Source of the DNA: Nocardioides silvaticus
GTDB lineage: Bacteria > Actinomycetota > Actinomycetes > Propionibacteriales > Nocardioidaceae
Assembly: GCF_003160695.1 (NCBI RefSeq)
Contig: NZ_QGDD01000001.1
Span: 868,001 to 932,000 of the forward strand
Length of the DNA: 64,000 nucleotides
Direction: 5' to 3'
Below are positions 37,034-46,654 of the stretch, one piece after another. The notes below the pieces were generated by a model, which saw only the letters and a program-made list of their open reading frames with translations, was not told where the DNA came from and made no database searches. The position numbers and the translations under genes are program-made. The stretch's first letter is position 1. Each line of letters starts with the position of its first letter.

Positions 37034-37590
37034 AACTCCACTCCCGGCGCCGCCGTGTGCTCGGTCGGGGCGTCGTAGAACTCCCGCTCCTTCACGCCGG
37101 CGACGCCGGAGAAGAACATCCACGGGATGGTGCGCACCGACTGGTTGAGCTGAGCGGTGGCGTCGTTGTAGTACTGCCGCGCGAAGGCGATCTGGTCCTC
37201 GGTCTTCGCCAGCTGGTCCTGCAGGTCGCGGAAGCTCGCGTCGGCCTTGAGGTCCGGGTAGGCCTCGGCGACCGCGTTGACCCGGAGCAGGGCCTGCTGC
37301 ATCGCGGCGTCGGCGGCGGCCTTCGCCGGCACGTCGTCGCCGGCCGCCGCGGCGGCCAGGCCGGCCCGCGCCTTGGTGACCTCCGCGAAGACGTCCGACT
37401 CGTGCGCGGCGTACCCCTTGACCGTCTGCACCAGGTTGGGGATCAGCTCGGCCCGTCGGGTCAGCTGGACGTCGATGCCCCCGAGGGCCTCCTGGGCGCC
37501 GACGTCCTGCTTGCGCAGCCGGTTGAACCCGACGACGAAGAAGATGCCGAGCAGGACCAGGACCGCGATGGCGATGATGACGTAGATCAT
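37030..37590 (-). CDS. LemA-family membrane protein
   Basis: A 186-residue protein with one N-terminal transmembrane helix (IYVIIAIAVLVLLGIFFVVGF) and a long helical domain typical of LemA (AELIPNLVQTVKGYAAHE and ARQYYNDATAQLNQ). Its molecular role is unknown; LemA genes often accompany DUF2207 or TPM membrane proteins, as here. It lies 82 bases downstream of the DUF2207 gene on the same strand. Its TAG stop shares a CTAG with the convergent AlkB-like gene. Confidence 0.93.
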   Translation of the reverse strand: MIYVIIAIAVLVLLGIFFVVGFNRLRKQDVGAQEALGGIDVQLTRRAELIPNLVQTVKGYAAHESDVFAEVTKARAGLAAAAAGDDVPAKAAADAAMQQALLRVNAVAEAYPDLKADASFRDLQDQLAKTEDQIAFARQYYNDATAQLNQSVRTIPWMFFSGVAGVKEREFYDAPTEHTAAPGVEF

Positions 37591-37672
37591 GGGCTGGGGA
37601 CCCTCTCTCGAAGTTGCAGGGAATCTAGGCGTTGTCCGTCGTCGGCGCGAGCGCGTACGACGCCGCCGGCGC

Positions 37673-39436
37673 TCACCACGAGCCGCCTCCACCGCCGCCT
37701 CCGCCACCACCGCCACCGCCCCCGCCGCCGCCGGACGACGAGCTCTGGGTGGCCTCGTAGGAGGAGATCGCGCTGCTGAGCGCGCCGTCGAAGTCGCCGA
37801 CCATCGAGTCGACGGAGTGCGCGGCGCCGTAGCCGGAGGCGTAGAAGTAGCCGGGCGCCGGCGGTTCCTGGCCGGTCTCGACGCGGTACTTCTGGGCCCA
37901 CTGCTGGGCGCAGTCGAAGGCGACCGCGTAGGGCAGGTAGGCCGTGTAGAGCTCCTGCCGGCCGGAGAAGTCGAACCGGTCCTTGGCCGACGGGGTCGAG
38001 AGCAGTCGCTTGAAGCCGCCCACCCGCGACCACAGCTCACGGCCGGCGTGGGTGCGCTTGGTGGCGGAGCCGGACTGGAGGAGGACCACCGCGCCCGCGG
38101 TGAACGCGGCGATCGGCAGCGCGGCCATCGACGGCCAGTTGAACGGCCGCCAGAACACCGCGGTGACGACGAGCCCGAAGCCGACGAGCACCAGGAGCCC
38201 GCCGAGGCCCCCGATCCCGGCCCGCACGAGCAGGCCGTTGGCGGTGGCCCACAGCTTGGTCGCCGCGGTGAACGACGAGACCTGGCTCTGCAGGACCTGC
38301 CCGCCCTGCACGTCCTTGGGCCGCGCCACGAAGTGGCTGCCGGGGCCGGACAGGATGCCCGCGACGCTCAGGGTGACCGGGTCGAGGCCGGCCCAGCCCT
38401 GCGGGCCGGCCTTGTCGGCGATCGTCCAGCTCCGGTCCTGGCCGCGCTGGAGGTCGACCGCGCCGTGCTCGGCGGCGTGCATCAGGCTGGCGACGTAGGC
38501 GCGCCGGTCGACGCGCTCCTGGAGGATGAACTGCGCCTGGGCCGGACCGATCCCCTCCGGCGGCGCGTACTGGAGCGGGAACCGCGGCTTCCGCTCGTAG
38601 GCGAGCCAGTTGAGCAGCATGCCGACTCCGCCGGCTAGCAGCGCGAGCAGCGCCAGCGCACCGAGCGTCGACTCGCTGGTGCCGAAGACGTTGTCGTAGC
38701 GGGCCGGCCACGGCAGCGTCGCCTGCTCAGGTGTCGGCAGGTCCTGCCCGGCCAGCAGCGTCACCGGTGTGTGGGAGTTGAGACCGTCGGTGCGGACCGT
38801 GAGGTCACGAGTGCCGACGCCCTGGACGTTGCACTCACGGGCGCCGTCCTCGACCTTCCCGACACCCACGTAGCACCGGACCTCCTCCGCTGGCTCGGGG
38901 AGGTGCACGGTGAGAACCGACTGGAGGATGTCCTGCTGCCAGCCGGCGGGGATCAGGTTCCAGTAGAACTCCGTGTCGGTGGACACCTCGTCGCCGCCCG
39001 GCGTCAGCGCGCCCTCGACGTGGTACTTCAGCACGTAGACGTGCTCGCCCACCGACAGCGTGCTGTCGGCGTCGCCGATCCGGTAGTTGTCGTAGCGCCC
39101 CTGCTCGACGGTGTGCTGGACGTCGGTCTCCTCGCCGTCGGCGGTGACCTCGAAGTCCTCGACCAGCGCGCGGACGTCGGGGTCGGAGGGCACGACCCGG
39201 TCGAAGAACCGGAAGATGCCGTGCTTGCCGGCGGTCGGGAAGTTCACGCGCAGCCGCTCGACCACGTCGAGCCCGCCGTCCTCGCCGACCGTGAACTCCG
39301 CCTTGTACGACGTGATCGTCGTGTCCTCGCTCGCCACGTCGGTCGACTCGAAGTCGATGTCGTAGAAGAGCGCCGGGATGCAGAGGAGGACGACCATGAA
39401 GGCGAACGCGACCGCCGAGGCGAGAAGGCGCTTCAT
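37673..39436 (-). CDS. DUF2207 membrane protein (first copy)
   Basis: A 587-residue protein. An N-terminal transmembrane helix (about 5-22) precedes an exported DUF2207 beta domain (30-230; ITSYKAEFTVGEDGGLDVVERLRV, then GKHGIFRFFDR). Next come a transmembrane helix near 255-280, a cytoplasmic segment containing FPLQYAPPEGIGPAQAQFIL, two more helices near 395-440, and a C-terminal poly-Gly tail ending SW. Function unknown. It has a paralogue at 58631, on the other side of the catabolic island. Confidence 0.9.
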   Translation of the reverse strand: MKRLLASAVAFAFMVVLLCIPALFYDIDFESTDVASEDTTITSYKAEFTVGEDGGLDVVERLRVNFPTAGKHGIFRFFDRVVPSDPDVRALVEDFEVTADGEETDVQHTVEQGRYDNYRIGDADSTLSVGEHVYVLKYHVEGALTPGGDEVSTDTEFYWNLIPAGWQQDILQSVLTVHLPEPAEEVRCYVGVGKVEDGARECNVQGVGTRDLTVRTDGLNSHTPVTLLAGQDLPTPEQATLPWPARYDNVFGTSESTLGALALLALLAGGVGMLLNWLAYERKPRFPLQYAPPEGIGPAQAQFILQERVDRRAYVASLMHAAEHGAVDLQRGQDRSWTIADKAGPQGWAGLDPVTLSVAGILSGPGSHFVARPKDVQGGQVLQSQVSSFTAATKLWATANGLLVRAGIGGLGGLLVLVGFGLVVTAVFWRPFNWPSMAALPIAAFTAGAVVLLQSGSATKRTHAGRELWSRVGGFKRLLSTPSAKDRFDFSGRQELYTAYLPYAVAFDCAQQWAQKYRVETGQEPPAPGYFYASGYGAAHSVDSMVGDFDGALSSAISSYEATQSSSSGGGGGGGGGGGGGGGGGSW

Positions 39437-39512
39437 GGCCGACAGGCTAGGGCAGCAGCGCGGGCTGCGACCCGAACTCGAGAGCCGTCGTCGGTAAAGC
39501 CTGGACGGACGG

Positions 39513-40943
39513 TCAGACCTGCATCACCACGGCCTTGGGCTCGGTGAAGAACTCGCGGCTGAAGCTGCCGCCCTCGCGGCCGACGCCGGAGTCCCCCACG
39601 CCGCCGAACGGCGCGCGCAGGTCGCGGATGAAGAAGCAGTTCACCCACACCGTGCCGGCGCGCAGTGCCGCCGACACCCGGTGGGCCCGGGAGAGGTTCT
39701 CGGTGAACACCATCGCGTTGAGGCCGTACGGCGAGTCGTTGGCGGTCCGGACGCCCTCCTCCTCGGTGTCGAACGGGTGGATCGTCACCACCGGGCCGAA
39801 CACCTCCTCACACACGACCCGGGCGTCGAGGGGCGCGTCGACGACGACCGTCGGTCGCACGAACCACCCGTCGGCCGGGCCGCCGGTCACCATCCGCCCG
39901 GACCCACCCGCAGCGACCTCGTCGAGGTAGCCGCTCACCTTCTTCCAGTGCTCCTCGGACGCCAGCGGGCCGAGCTCGGTCGCCGGGTCCTTGGGATCAC
40001 CCATCCGCAGCGCCTCGGCCGCGGCGACGAAGCGGGCGAGGAACTCGTCGTACACACCGCGCTGGACGAACAGCCGCGAGCCCGCGAGGCAGACCTGGCC
40101 GGCGTTGGTGAAGATCGCCTTGATCGACCACGAGACGGCGTTGTCGAGGTCGGCGTCGTCGAAGACCAGGTTGGCGCCCTTCCCACCGAGCTCGAAGCTC
40201 ACCGGGGTGAGGTGCGCGGCGGCAGCGCGGCCGATCACCCGGCCGGTGCCGGACTCGCCGGTGAACGTGATCCGGTCGACGCCGCGGTGCTCGGTGAGCG
40301 CCGCACCCGCGGAGTCGGGGCCGAAGCCGTGCACGACGTTGAGGACGCCGGACGGCAGGCCGGCCTCGACGGCGAGCCGGGCCAGGAGGGTCGCCGACCT
40401 CGGGGTGTCCTCGGCGGGCTTGAGCACGACGGTGTTGCCCCAGACGAGCGCCGGCGCGACCTTCCAGGACTCGAGCATCAACGGGAAGTTCCACGGCGAG
40501 ATCGCGGCGACGACGCCGGCCGGCTGGAACAGCGAGTAGGCGTGGTGGCCGCTGTCCATCGGCAGCGCCTCGCCCGCGCTCAGCCGGGCGTGGTCGGCGA
40601 AGAAGCGGAAGTTCTGGGCGGTGCGCGGGACGTCCTTGGTGCGGGCGTCGGTGATCGGCTTGCCCATGTCGACGGTGTCGGCCATCGCCAGCTCGTCGCT
40701 GTGCTCGAGCACGAGGTCGGCCAGCCGGTGGAGCAGGGCGCCGCGCTCGGCGTACCCCATCCGCGGCCAGGGCCCCTCGTCGAAGGCGCGACGGGCGGCG
40801 GCGACGGCGCGGTCGACCTCGACCCGGCCACCGAGCGCCACGTCGGCGTAGGCCTGCTGGGTGAACGGGTCGACGGAGGCGAACGTCGCCCCGGACTCCG
40901 ACGCGACGTCCTCGCCGTCGATGACGTGGGTGATCTGCTCCAC
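39513..40943 (-). CDS. 2-hydroxymuconic semialdehyde dehydrogenase (ALDH family)
   Basis: A 476-residue NAD-dependent aldehyde dehydrogenase with Glu251 (FELGGKGANLVF) and catalytic Cys285 (NAGQVCLAGSR), and the NAD-binding FTGESGTGRVIG near 228. The sequence resembles HMSD and 5-carboxymethyl-2-hydroxymuconate semialdehyde dehydrogenases (XylG/DmpC/HpaE). In the catechol meta pathway it oxidises ring-cleaved semialdehyde to 4-oxalocrotonate. It is the last gene of a six-gene minus-strand operon (45817 to 39513), 21 bases after the aldolase. Confidence 0.9.
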   Translation of the reverse strand: MEQITHVIDGEDVASESGATFASVDPFTQQAYADVALGGRVEVDRAVAAARRAFDEGPWPRMGYAERGALLHRLADLVLEHSDELAMADTVDMGKPITDARTKDVPRTAQNFRFFADHARLSAGEALPMDSGHHAYSLFQPAGVVAAISPWNFPLMLESWKVAPALVWGNTVVLKPAEDTPRSATLLARLAVEAGLPSGVLNVVHGFGPDSAGAALTEHRGVDRITFTGESGTGRVIGRAAAAHLTPVSFELGGKGANLVFDDADLDNAVSWSIKAIFTNAGQVCLAGSRLFVQRGVYDEFLARFVAAAEALRMGDPKDPATELGPLASEEHWKKVSGYLDEVAAGGSGRMVTGGPADGWFVRPTVVVDAPLDARVVCEEVFGPVVTIHPFDTEEEGVRTANDSPYGLNAMVFTENLSRAHRVSAALRAGTVWVNCFFIRDLRAPFGGVGDSGVGREGGSFSREFFTEPKAVVMQV

Positions 40944-40964
40944 CGGACTTCCTCCGCTCCTCGC

Positions 40965-42008
40965 TCAGCGCGCCCCGACGGCGTGCAGGTCGCGCTCCTG
41001 CGAGAGCTGGAGCGCGATGTCGATCAACATGTCCTCCTGGCCGCCCACGTAGCCGGCCTCGCCGGCGCGCTGGAGGATCTCGTGAGCCGGTACGCCGTAC
41101 CGCTCGGCCGCGTGCTCGGCGTGCAGCAGGAAGGAGGAGTAGACGCCCGCCCAGCCCTGCACGATCGCGGTGCGGTCGGCCTTCGGCCAGCGCGGCAGGT
41201 AGGGGCGGACCACCTCCTCCGCGGCCTCGAGCACGCCACCGACGTCGACGCCGGTCTCGACGCCGAGGTGGTCGAACGTCGCGGCCAGCACCTCGGTCGG
41301 CGAGTTGCCCGCGCCGGCACCGAGCGCGCACAGCGAGCCGTCGATCTGGCGGGCACCGGACTCGAACGCCAGCACCGAGTTGGCGACGCCCAGCGAGAGG
41401 TTCTGATGGCCGTGGAAGCCGACCTGCGCCTCGCGGCCGACCTCGGCCACCAGCGCGGCGATGCGCGCCTTCGCCTCGGTGAGCACCAGCGCACCCGCGG
41501 AGTCGACCGCGTAGACGCACTCGCAACCGGCGTCGACCATGATCCGGCCCTGCCGCGCGAGCTCCTCCGGCGACGTGCGGTGGCTCATCATCAGGAAGCC
41601 GACGGTCTCCATCCCGAGCGACCGGGCGAGCCCGAAGTGCTGGATCGACACGTCCGCCTCGGTGCAGTGGGTGGCGATCCGCGCCACCGAGGCGCCGGCC
41701 TCACGGGCGTTGCGCAGGTCGTCCATGGTGCCGATGCCCGGCACCAGCAGCACCGCGATCCGCGCCTGGCTCGCCTCCTCGGCCGCCGCGCGCACCAGCG
41801 TGATGTCCTCGACCTTCGAGAAGCCGTAGTTGAAGGAGGAGCCGCCGATCCCGTCGCCGTGGCTGACCTCGATCACCTCGACCCCGGCGGCGTCGAGCGC
41901 GTGGACGGTCGCGCGCACCTGCGCCTCGGTGAACTCGTGCTGCATCGCGTGGCTGCCGTCCCGCAGCGTGGTGTCGGTGATGCGGACGGGCCGCTGGGTC
42001 CCGGTCAT
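40965..42008 (-). CDS. 4-hydroxy-2-oxovalerate aldolase
   Basis: A 347-residue class II, metal-dependent aldolase (BphI/DmpG/MhpE family) that splits 4-hydroxy-2-oxovalerate into pyruvate and acetaldehyde. Landmarks: [14 protein letters not shown] with Arg16 and metal ligand Asp17, and [14 protein letters not shown] with metal-binding His199 and His201. The partner acetaldehyde dehydrogenase is encoded just upstream with an ATGA overlap, the usual arrangement for the channelling aldolase-dehydrogenase complex. Confidence 0.95.
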   Translation of the reverse strand: MTGTQRPVRITDTTLRDGSHAMQHEFTEAQVRATVHALDAAGVEVIEVSHGDGIGGSSFNYGFSKVEDITLVRAAAEEASQARIAVLLVPGIGTMDDLRNAREAGASVARIATHCTEADVSIQHFGLARSLGMETVGFLMMSHRTSPEELARQGRIMVDAGCECVYAVDSAGALVLTEAKARIAALVAEVGREAQVGFHGHQNLSLGVANSVLAFESGARQIDGSLCALGAGAGNSPTEVLAATFDHLGVETGVDVGGVLEAAEEVVRPYLPRWPKADRTAIVQGWAGVYSSFLLHAEHAAERYGVPAHEILQRAGEAGYVGGQEDMLIDIALQLSQERDLHAVGAR

Positions 42009-42928
42009 GCGAGGGCTCCTGCCAGCTTCTCGGTGGCGACCAGCTCGCCGACGCGCGCTGCGGCGGCGGTCATGATGTCGAGGTTCCCGGCGTACGTCGG
42101 CAGGTAGTCGCCCGCGCCGAGGACCTCGATGAACACGGTGACGCGTCCGTTGCCGTCCCACTTCTCGCGCGGGTCGTCGTACTGCGGCTCGGCGCGGAGG
42201 GTGTAGCCCGGAACGTACTGCTGCACCTCCTCGACGCGACGGTGCACGGCGGAGGTGATCGCGTCCTTGTCGGCGTCGGCGGGGATCGCGCAGAAGATCG
42301 TGTCGCGCATGATCATCGGCGGCTCGACCGGGTTGAGCACGATGATCGCCTTGCCCCGCGGGGTGCCGCCGAGCTCGCGGACGGCCCGGCTGGTGGTGTG
42401 GGTGAACTCGTCGATGTTGGCGCGGGTGCCGGGACCGGCCGACTTCGAGGCCACGGAGGCGACGATCTCTGCGTACGCCACCGGGACGACCGAGGACACC
42501 GCGTGCACGATCGGCACCGTCGCCTGCGCGCCGCAGCTGATCATGTTGATGTTGGTCGCGTCGACGTGCTCGCGGAAGTTCACCGGCGGGCAGACCAGCG
42601 GGCCGACCGCGGCCGGCGTCAGGTCGATCGCCACGATGCCGGCCTCCTGCAGCCGCGGGGCCGCCGCCCGGTGCGCCTTCGCCGAGGTCGCGTCGAAGAC
42701 GATCTCCGGCAGCTCGTCGCGGGAGAGCAGCCAGTCCAGCCCCTCGGCCGACGCTTCGAGCCCGAGGTCGCGCGCCCGCTGCAGGCCGTCGGACTCGACG
42801 ACGCCGACGACGTACTGCACCTCGATCGACTCGCTGCGGCGCAGCTTGGCGAGCAGGTCGGTGCCGATGTTGCCCGGGCCGATGATGGCCGCGCGGGCCT
42901 TGCGCGCAGAATCGTGGGGGATCTTCAT
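42005..42928 (-). CDS. Acetaldehyde dehydrogenase (acylating)
   Basis: A 307-residue enzyme (BphJ/DmpF/MhpF family) that converts acetaldehyde, NAD and CoA to acetyl-CoA. The NAD-binding [14 protein letters not shown] is near residue 13 and the catalytic Cys132 lies in [11 protein letters not shown]. The protein probably forms a channelled complex with the adjacent aldolase. Both ends overlap neighbours as ATGA (histidine phosphatase upstream, aldolase downstream). Confidence 0.95.
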   Translation of the reverse strand: MKIPHDSARKARAAIIGPGNIGTDLLAKLRRSESIEVQYVVGVVESDGLQRARDLGLEASAEGLDWLLSRDELPEIVFDATSAKAHRAAAPRLQEAGIVAIDLTPAAVGPLVCPPVNFREHVDATNINMISCGAQATVPIVHAVSSVVPVAYAEIVASVASKSAGPGTRANIDEFTHTTSRAVRELGGTPRGKAIIVLNPVEPPMIMRDTIFCAIPADADKDAITSAVHRRVEEVQQYVPGYTLRAEPQYDDPREKWDGNGRVTVFIEVLGAGDYLPTYAGNLDIMTAAAARVGELVATEKLAGALA

Positions 42929-43965
42929 GCGTCCCACCTCGGGATCTCGTCCTCCTGCGGGATGTTCACCTCGGTCACCCGGTTGCGGTAGCTGACGGTG
43001 GCGGTGCGGCCGCCGTGCTTGACGCGGACGACGACCTCCTCGGTGTTGACCGGCTCGCCGGGGTCGTAGCCGTGCGCCCAGGTCGCGAACGCCCGGATCG
43101 GGCCGGAGTGGGTGGCCGCGATGATGCGCTGGCCGGGCGACTCCGCGATCAACCGGTTGAAACCGGTCCAGAACCTGCGGACGCAGGCCTGTGGCGACTC
43201 GAAGTACATCAGCGGGATCGTCAGCCACAGCTGGATCGGGTCGGCGCCACCGAGCTGGGTGCGGTAGAACCGGTCGATCTCGACCAGCCACCGCGGCCGG
43301 TCGCCCACCGCCATCCGCTCCATCTTCTCCATCTCGGCCTGGTACTTGCGGAACGACGCGGTGATGTCGCGGACGCCGTCGGGACTCCAGACCTGGAAGT
43401 TCTTGAGCTCCTCGACCGGCTCCGGGCCGCTGACCTCGCACTCGCGGCCGTACTGCTGCAGCCCGTCGAGCAGCCCGCGGTGGATCTGCTCCGCGGTCTG
43501 CCGCGCCCGGTTGGTGGGAGCACAGACGATCCGCATCTGCGGCCACTCGCGCAGGGTGCGGGCCAGCGCCTGCCCCCGCTGGTGGGCCTGCCAGGCACCC
43601 ATCGGGGTGAGGCCGGCGTCGGTGGAGTAGCCCTGGGTGATGCCGTGCCGGATGATCCGGATCTCGGTCGTGTAGGTGTCCCGCTCGCTGCGCTGCTCGG
43701 GGATGATCTCGTGGCTGCGGGTGACCGCCGCGTACTCCGGGGCGAAGGTCTCCCCGTCGTGCTCGAGCGGCACCGAGCGGGTCCGCACCGGTGAGTCCGT
43801 ACGACGGTCGCGGAACCGCCGCAGGTAGAGCGGCACCGACTCGTCGGTCTCCTCCGCGGGTGCGGCCGGCGTCGTCGTGCCCCTGCTGCGGCGCTCGGTG
43901 TAGCGCGCCAGGTACAGCGGAGCGTCGGTGCGGTCCGTTCGACGGAAGACGTCGTTCGTGCTCAC
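42925..43965 (-). CDS. Histidine phosphatase-superfamily protein with repeated N-terminal motif
   Basis: A 346-residue protein. The C-terminal 245 residues are a phosphoglycerate-mutase-like histidine phosphatase with the nucleophile motif IIRHGIT (His107), Arg in [12 protein letters not shown], and the distal His in [13 protein letters not shown]. The first 100 residues are a low-complexity extension with two similar segments, [11 protein letters not shown] (16-26) and [11 protein letters not shown] (45-55), which could be docking motifs. In the middle of a meta-cleavage operon a phosphatase is unexpected; it would fit removal of phosphate from a phosphorylated aromatic. GTG start overlaps the upstream stop (GTGA). 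Confidence 0.85.
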   Translation of the reverse strand: MSTNDVFRRTDRTDAPLYLARYTERRSRGTTTPAAPAEETDESVPLYLRRFRDRRTDSPVRTRSVPLEHDGETFAPEYAAVTRSHEIIPEQRSERDTYTTEIRIIRHGITQGYSTDAGLTPMGAWQAHQRGQALARTLREWPQMRIVCAPTNRARQTAEQIHRGLLDGLQQYGRECEVSGPEPVEELKNFQVWSPDGVRDITASFRKYQAEMEKMERMAVGDRPRWLVEIDRFYRTQLGGADPIQLWLTIPLMYFESPQACVRRFWTGFNRLIAESPGQRIIAATHSGPIRAFATWAHGYDPGEPVNTEEVVVRVKHGGRTATVSYRNRVTEVNIPQEDEIPRWDA

Positions 43966-44879
43966 GAGTGCACCGTGAAGAAGCGCTCGTTGACCTCGCG
44001 GGCGTAGTAGAACATCGCCCGCCCCATCTCCTCCTCGGTCCAGGTGATCGGCTCGAAGTCGGGGTCGACCCAGTAGCCGCCGGTGAAGACCTCGTTGCGG
44101 TTGCCGACCGGGTCGAAGAAGTAGACGGTGTAGCCGCGGGTGACGCCGTGCCGGGTCGGGGCGACGTCGATGGTCACCCCGTTGAACGCCAGGTGGTCGG
44201 CGGCCTCCCGCACCGCGTTCCAGTCGTCGAGCCAGAACGCGAAGTGGTGCAGTGCGCCGTTGGGGCCGGTCACCAGGGCCAGGTCGTGCGGGCTGTGCGA
44301 GCGCTCGAGCCAGGTGGCGATCTGGTGGCCGTCGTTGGCGATGATCTGCTCGGTGAGCCGGAAGTCCAGCACCTCGCGGTAGAACCGGGTGGCCGCGTCG
44401 ACGTCCTCGGCCATGATGAAGATGTGGTCGAGCCGGGGCGGCGCGATCCCGACCAGCCCGCCCGGCCGCGGCGGCGGGTTGAAGAGCGGCAGCATGTTGC
44501 CGACCTTCTCCATGCCCCAGCCGAGCTCGATGGTGTGGCCCGACGGCGCCTCGAACCGGATCGCCTCGCCCCAGCCGGGCCCGAGCTCGCCCTTGCCGTA
44601 GCGCTTCACCGGGATGCCCGCGGCCTCCACCCGCTCGGTGTAGTGGTCGAGGTCCTCGAGCTCGGCGACCTTGAAGCTCATGTGGTCGAGGCCGTACGTC
44701 GAGGCCTGGCGCAGCACGACCGAGTGGTGCTCGTGCTCGTCCCAGCACTTCAGGAAGACCCGGTTCTCCTCGTGCGCGGTCTCGATGAGCCCCAGCACCT
44801 CGGTGTAGTAGGCGGTGCACAGCTCGAGGTCGGGCACCCGGATCTGCACGTGCTGGAGACGGAGGATGCGATCGGACAC
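43962..44879 (-). CDS. Extradiol ring-cleavage dioxygenase, catechol 2,3-dioxygenase type (copy 1)
   Basis: A 305-residue two-domain vicinal-oxygen-chelate enzyme. Iron ligands are His152 (PRLDHIF), His212 (ALHHFAFW) and Glu263 ([11 protein letters not shown]), the positions of catechol 2,3-dioxygenase, with catalytic His in TRHGVTRGY. It opens catechol next to the two hydroxyls to give 2-hydroxymuconic semialdehyde. GTG start. It lies second in the operon, 26 bases after its paralogue and overlapping the phosphatase gene as GTGA. Confidence 0.93.
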   Translation of the reverse strand: MSDRILRLQHVQIRVPDLELCTAYYTEVLGLIETAHEENRVFLKCWDEHEHHSVVLRQASTYGLDHMSFKVAELEDLDHYTERVEAAGIPVKRYGKGELGPGWGEAIRFEAPSGHTIELGWGMEKVGNMLPLFNPPPRPGGLVGIAPPRLDHIFIMAEDVDAATRFYREVLDFRLTEQIIANDGHQIATWLERSHSPHDLALVTGPNGALHHFAFWLDDWNAVREAADHLAFNGVTIDVAPTRHGVTRGYTVYFFDPVGNRNEVFTGGYWVDPDFEPITWTEEEMGRAMFYYAREVNERFFTVHS

Positions 44880-44905
44880 GGTGGCTCCCTGGTTCTCGTG
44901 GCGGC

Positions 44906-45817
44906 TCAGGTGTGGAAGCGCAGGAAGCGCTGGGCGACGACGTTCTCGTAGTAGAAGAGACCCCTGCCGAACTGGTCCTCGGTCCAGGTGATCTGCGGGA
45001 AGTCGGGGTCGGGGCTGTAGCCGCCCGTGAACACCTCGTTGCGGGTGCCGAGCGGGTCGAAGAAGTAGATGGTGTTGCCGCGGGTGACGCCGTGACGGGT
45101 CGGGCCCTGGTCGATCTGCACCCCGTTGTAGGCCAGGATGTCGGCGCTCTTGCGCACGTGGTCCCAGTCGTCGAGCCAGAACGCGAAGTGGTGCAGCGCG
45201 CCGTTGGGGCCGTTGACGATCGCGACGTCGTGGGGCGAGTGCGACCGCTCCATCCAGACGCCCAGCTGGTGGCCGTTGCCGTCGAGGACCTGCTCGGTCA
45301 TCCGGAACCCCAGCACGTGCTTGAAGAACGCGTAGGACTCGCCGACCTCCTCGGCGTTGATGAGCAGGTGGTCCATCCGCGGCGGGGCGATGCCCGGCAG
45401 GTCGGGCGGCGGCACCGGGGAGGGGTTGAGCTTGCCGAGCACGTTGCCGACCTTCTCGAGGTCCCACACCAGCTCCATGGTCTGGCCGCTGGGGATCTCG
45501 AACTGGATCGACTCCCCCTGGCCGACCTCCTCGCCCTTGCTCACGCGCCGGACGTCGCAGCCGGCGTTGGCGAGCCGGATCTCCAGGTCGGCGAGGTCGT
45601 CCTCGCGCTCGACCCGGAAGGAGAACTTGTCCATGCCGATGCGGGTGTCGCTGCGCAGCCGCAGCGAGTGGTGGTCCTCCTCGTCCCAGCACTTGAGGTA
45701 GACGGCGTCGTCGGTGCGCTCGCTGACGTGCAGTCCGAGGACCTCGGTGTAGTAGGCCGTCGACAGCTCCAGGTCGGGCGTGCGGACGTCGACGTGGGCG
45801 AGGCGGAGGACTCCCAC
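44906..45817 (-). CDS. Extradiol ring-cleavage dioxygenase, catechol 2,3-dioxygenase type (copy 2)
   Basis: A 303-residue paralogue of the adjacent gene, with the same iron ligands His150, His210 and Glu261 and the TRHGVTRG block. Differences cluster in the first domain and around the substrate pocket, so the pair may differ in preference for substituted catechols. The GTG start has GAGGAGG five bases upstream. It is the first gene of the minus-strand operon and faces the divergent IclR operon across a 96-base control region. Confidence 0.92.
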   Translation of the reverse strand: MGVLRLAHVDVRTPDLELSTAYYTEVLGLHVSERTDDAVYLKCWDEEDHHSLRLRSDTRIGMDKFSFRVEREDDLADLEIRLANAGCDVRRVSKGEEVGQGESIQFEIPSGQTMELVWDLEKVGNVLGKLNPSPVPPPDLPGIAPPRMDHLLINAEEVGESYAFFKHVLGFRMTEQVLDGNGHQLGVWMERSHSPHDVAIVNGPNGALHHFAFWLDDWDHVRKSADILAYNGVQIDQGPTRHGVTRGNTIYFFDPLGTRNEVFTGGYSPDPDFPQITWTEDQFGRGLFYYENVVAQRFLRFHT

Positions 45818-45868
45818 CGTTGCCTCCTCAAGAGTTCGGCCGGCCCGATGACGGGCTCCTTGACGTCG

Positions 45869-45898
45869 AACGTAGGGATGGCTAGCGTTCCGTGTAAA
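45869..45898 (-). promoter_or_regulatory. Promoter of the meta-cleavage operon
   Basis: On the minus strand TTTACA (45898 down to 45893) and TACGTT (45874 down to 45869) are separated by 18 bases. The -35 element lies inside the first of two GTTCC-type operators, so regulator binding would act directly on this promoter. Confidence 0.55.
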
Positions 45899-45923
45899 GG
45901 AAGGGTGTTCCATATGCAGGAAC
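45887..45923. promoter_or_regulatory. Tandem IclR-type operators of the 45.9-kb divergent promoter
   Basis: Two 17-bp inverted repeats, GTTCC-GTGTAAA-GGAAG (45887-45903) and GTTCC-ATATGCA-GGAAC (45907-45923), start exactly 20 bp apart, so two dimers would sit on the same face of the helix. The second covers the ATG of the divergent gene at 45914. The same pattern recurs at 51337-51396 and 53973-54012. Confidence 0.8.
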
Positions 45924-46654
45924 GACAGGCCTCTCGCGAGGACCAGCCCGACCGTCCCGGCCCGGAGGCCATGCGGGACGCCGTGGCCGGATACGTGCAG
46001 GAGATCCACCGCGCCTACGTCGACCAGGCGGCGACGTTCTCCCCCGGCGTGCGCGGGCGGCTGCCGCTGCTCGCCGCAGCGCCCGGCCGGGTGACCGTGG
46101 TCGCTGCGGCGGCGCGCAACCTCCACCTGCTGGCGACGCTGGAGACCCTGGGACCGCTCCGCGGCGACGAGGTCTCCTTCGCCGCGGAGTACGGCGGGCT
46201 CGCGTGGGACCTGCGCTTCTACGACCCGGTCGTGCTGCCCGACCTCGGCCTGCTCGAGGAGCGCGACGCCCCCGCGTTCGAGGAGGTCAAGCGCGCCCTC
46301 GGGGTCAGCACGGTGCTCTACCACGTGGTCGCCCAGCCGGGCGCCGGCCTGAACGGCCACCAGGCGACGCACGTCGGCACCGGCATCGCCAACGGCCACT
46401 CCGCCGCCGCCCGCGACTTCGAGACCATCAGGGCCCGGGCCCGCGGCCGGGAGGCGCTGGTCGACGAGCTCGCCGGAGCGGCACAGGCCGGGCTCCCCCA
46501 TGCGCAGGCACTGCTGGCCCGCGCGATCTCGCCGCACGACGAGGGCGTGCGGACCGCGTGCGAGACGCCCGCGCCGGACCCCGACGCGATCCGCCGCGCG
46601 GTGCTCGCCGCGGTCGGCGGCCGCACCCAGTGGACACCGAAGGAGTCGGCGTGA
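45914..46654 (+). CDS. Unknown protein of the aromatic catabolic island
   Basis: A 246-residue soluble protein with an alpha/beta look: an N-terminal helix pair (MRDAVAGYVQEIHRAYVDQ), a central set of strands (RVTVVAAAARNLHLLATL and GGLAWDLRFYDPVVLPDLG), and a helical C-terminal region. There is no motif I recognise. It is the first gene of the plus-strand operon, its start codon lies inside an IclR-type operator, and it overlaps the IclR gene as GTGA. It could be a pathway enzyme or a subunit of one of the oxygenase or phosphorylation complexes. Confidence 0.72.
   Translation: MQERQASREDQPDRPGPEAMRDAVAGYVQEIHRAYVDQAATFSPGVRGRLPLLAAAPGRVTVVAAAARNLHLLATLETLGPLRGDEVSFAAEYGGLAWDLRFYDPVVLPDLGLLEERDAPAFEEVKRALGVSTVLYHVVAQPGAGLNGHQATHVGTGIANGHSAAARDFETIRARARGREALVDELAGAAQAGLPHAQALLARAISPHDEGVRTACETPAPDPDAIRRAVLAAVGGRTQWTPKESA

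Noticed and set aside
43962..45692. A single fused protein from continuous frame across both extradiol dioxygenase genes
   Set aside because: The extra upstream residues are out-of-frame translation of copy 2; copy 1 has its own GTG start and normal length.
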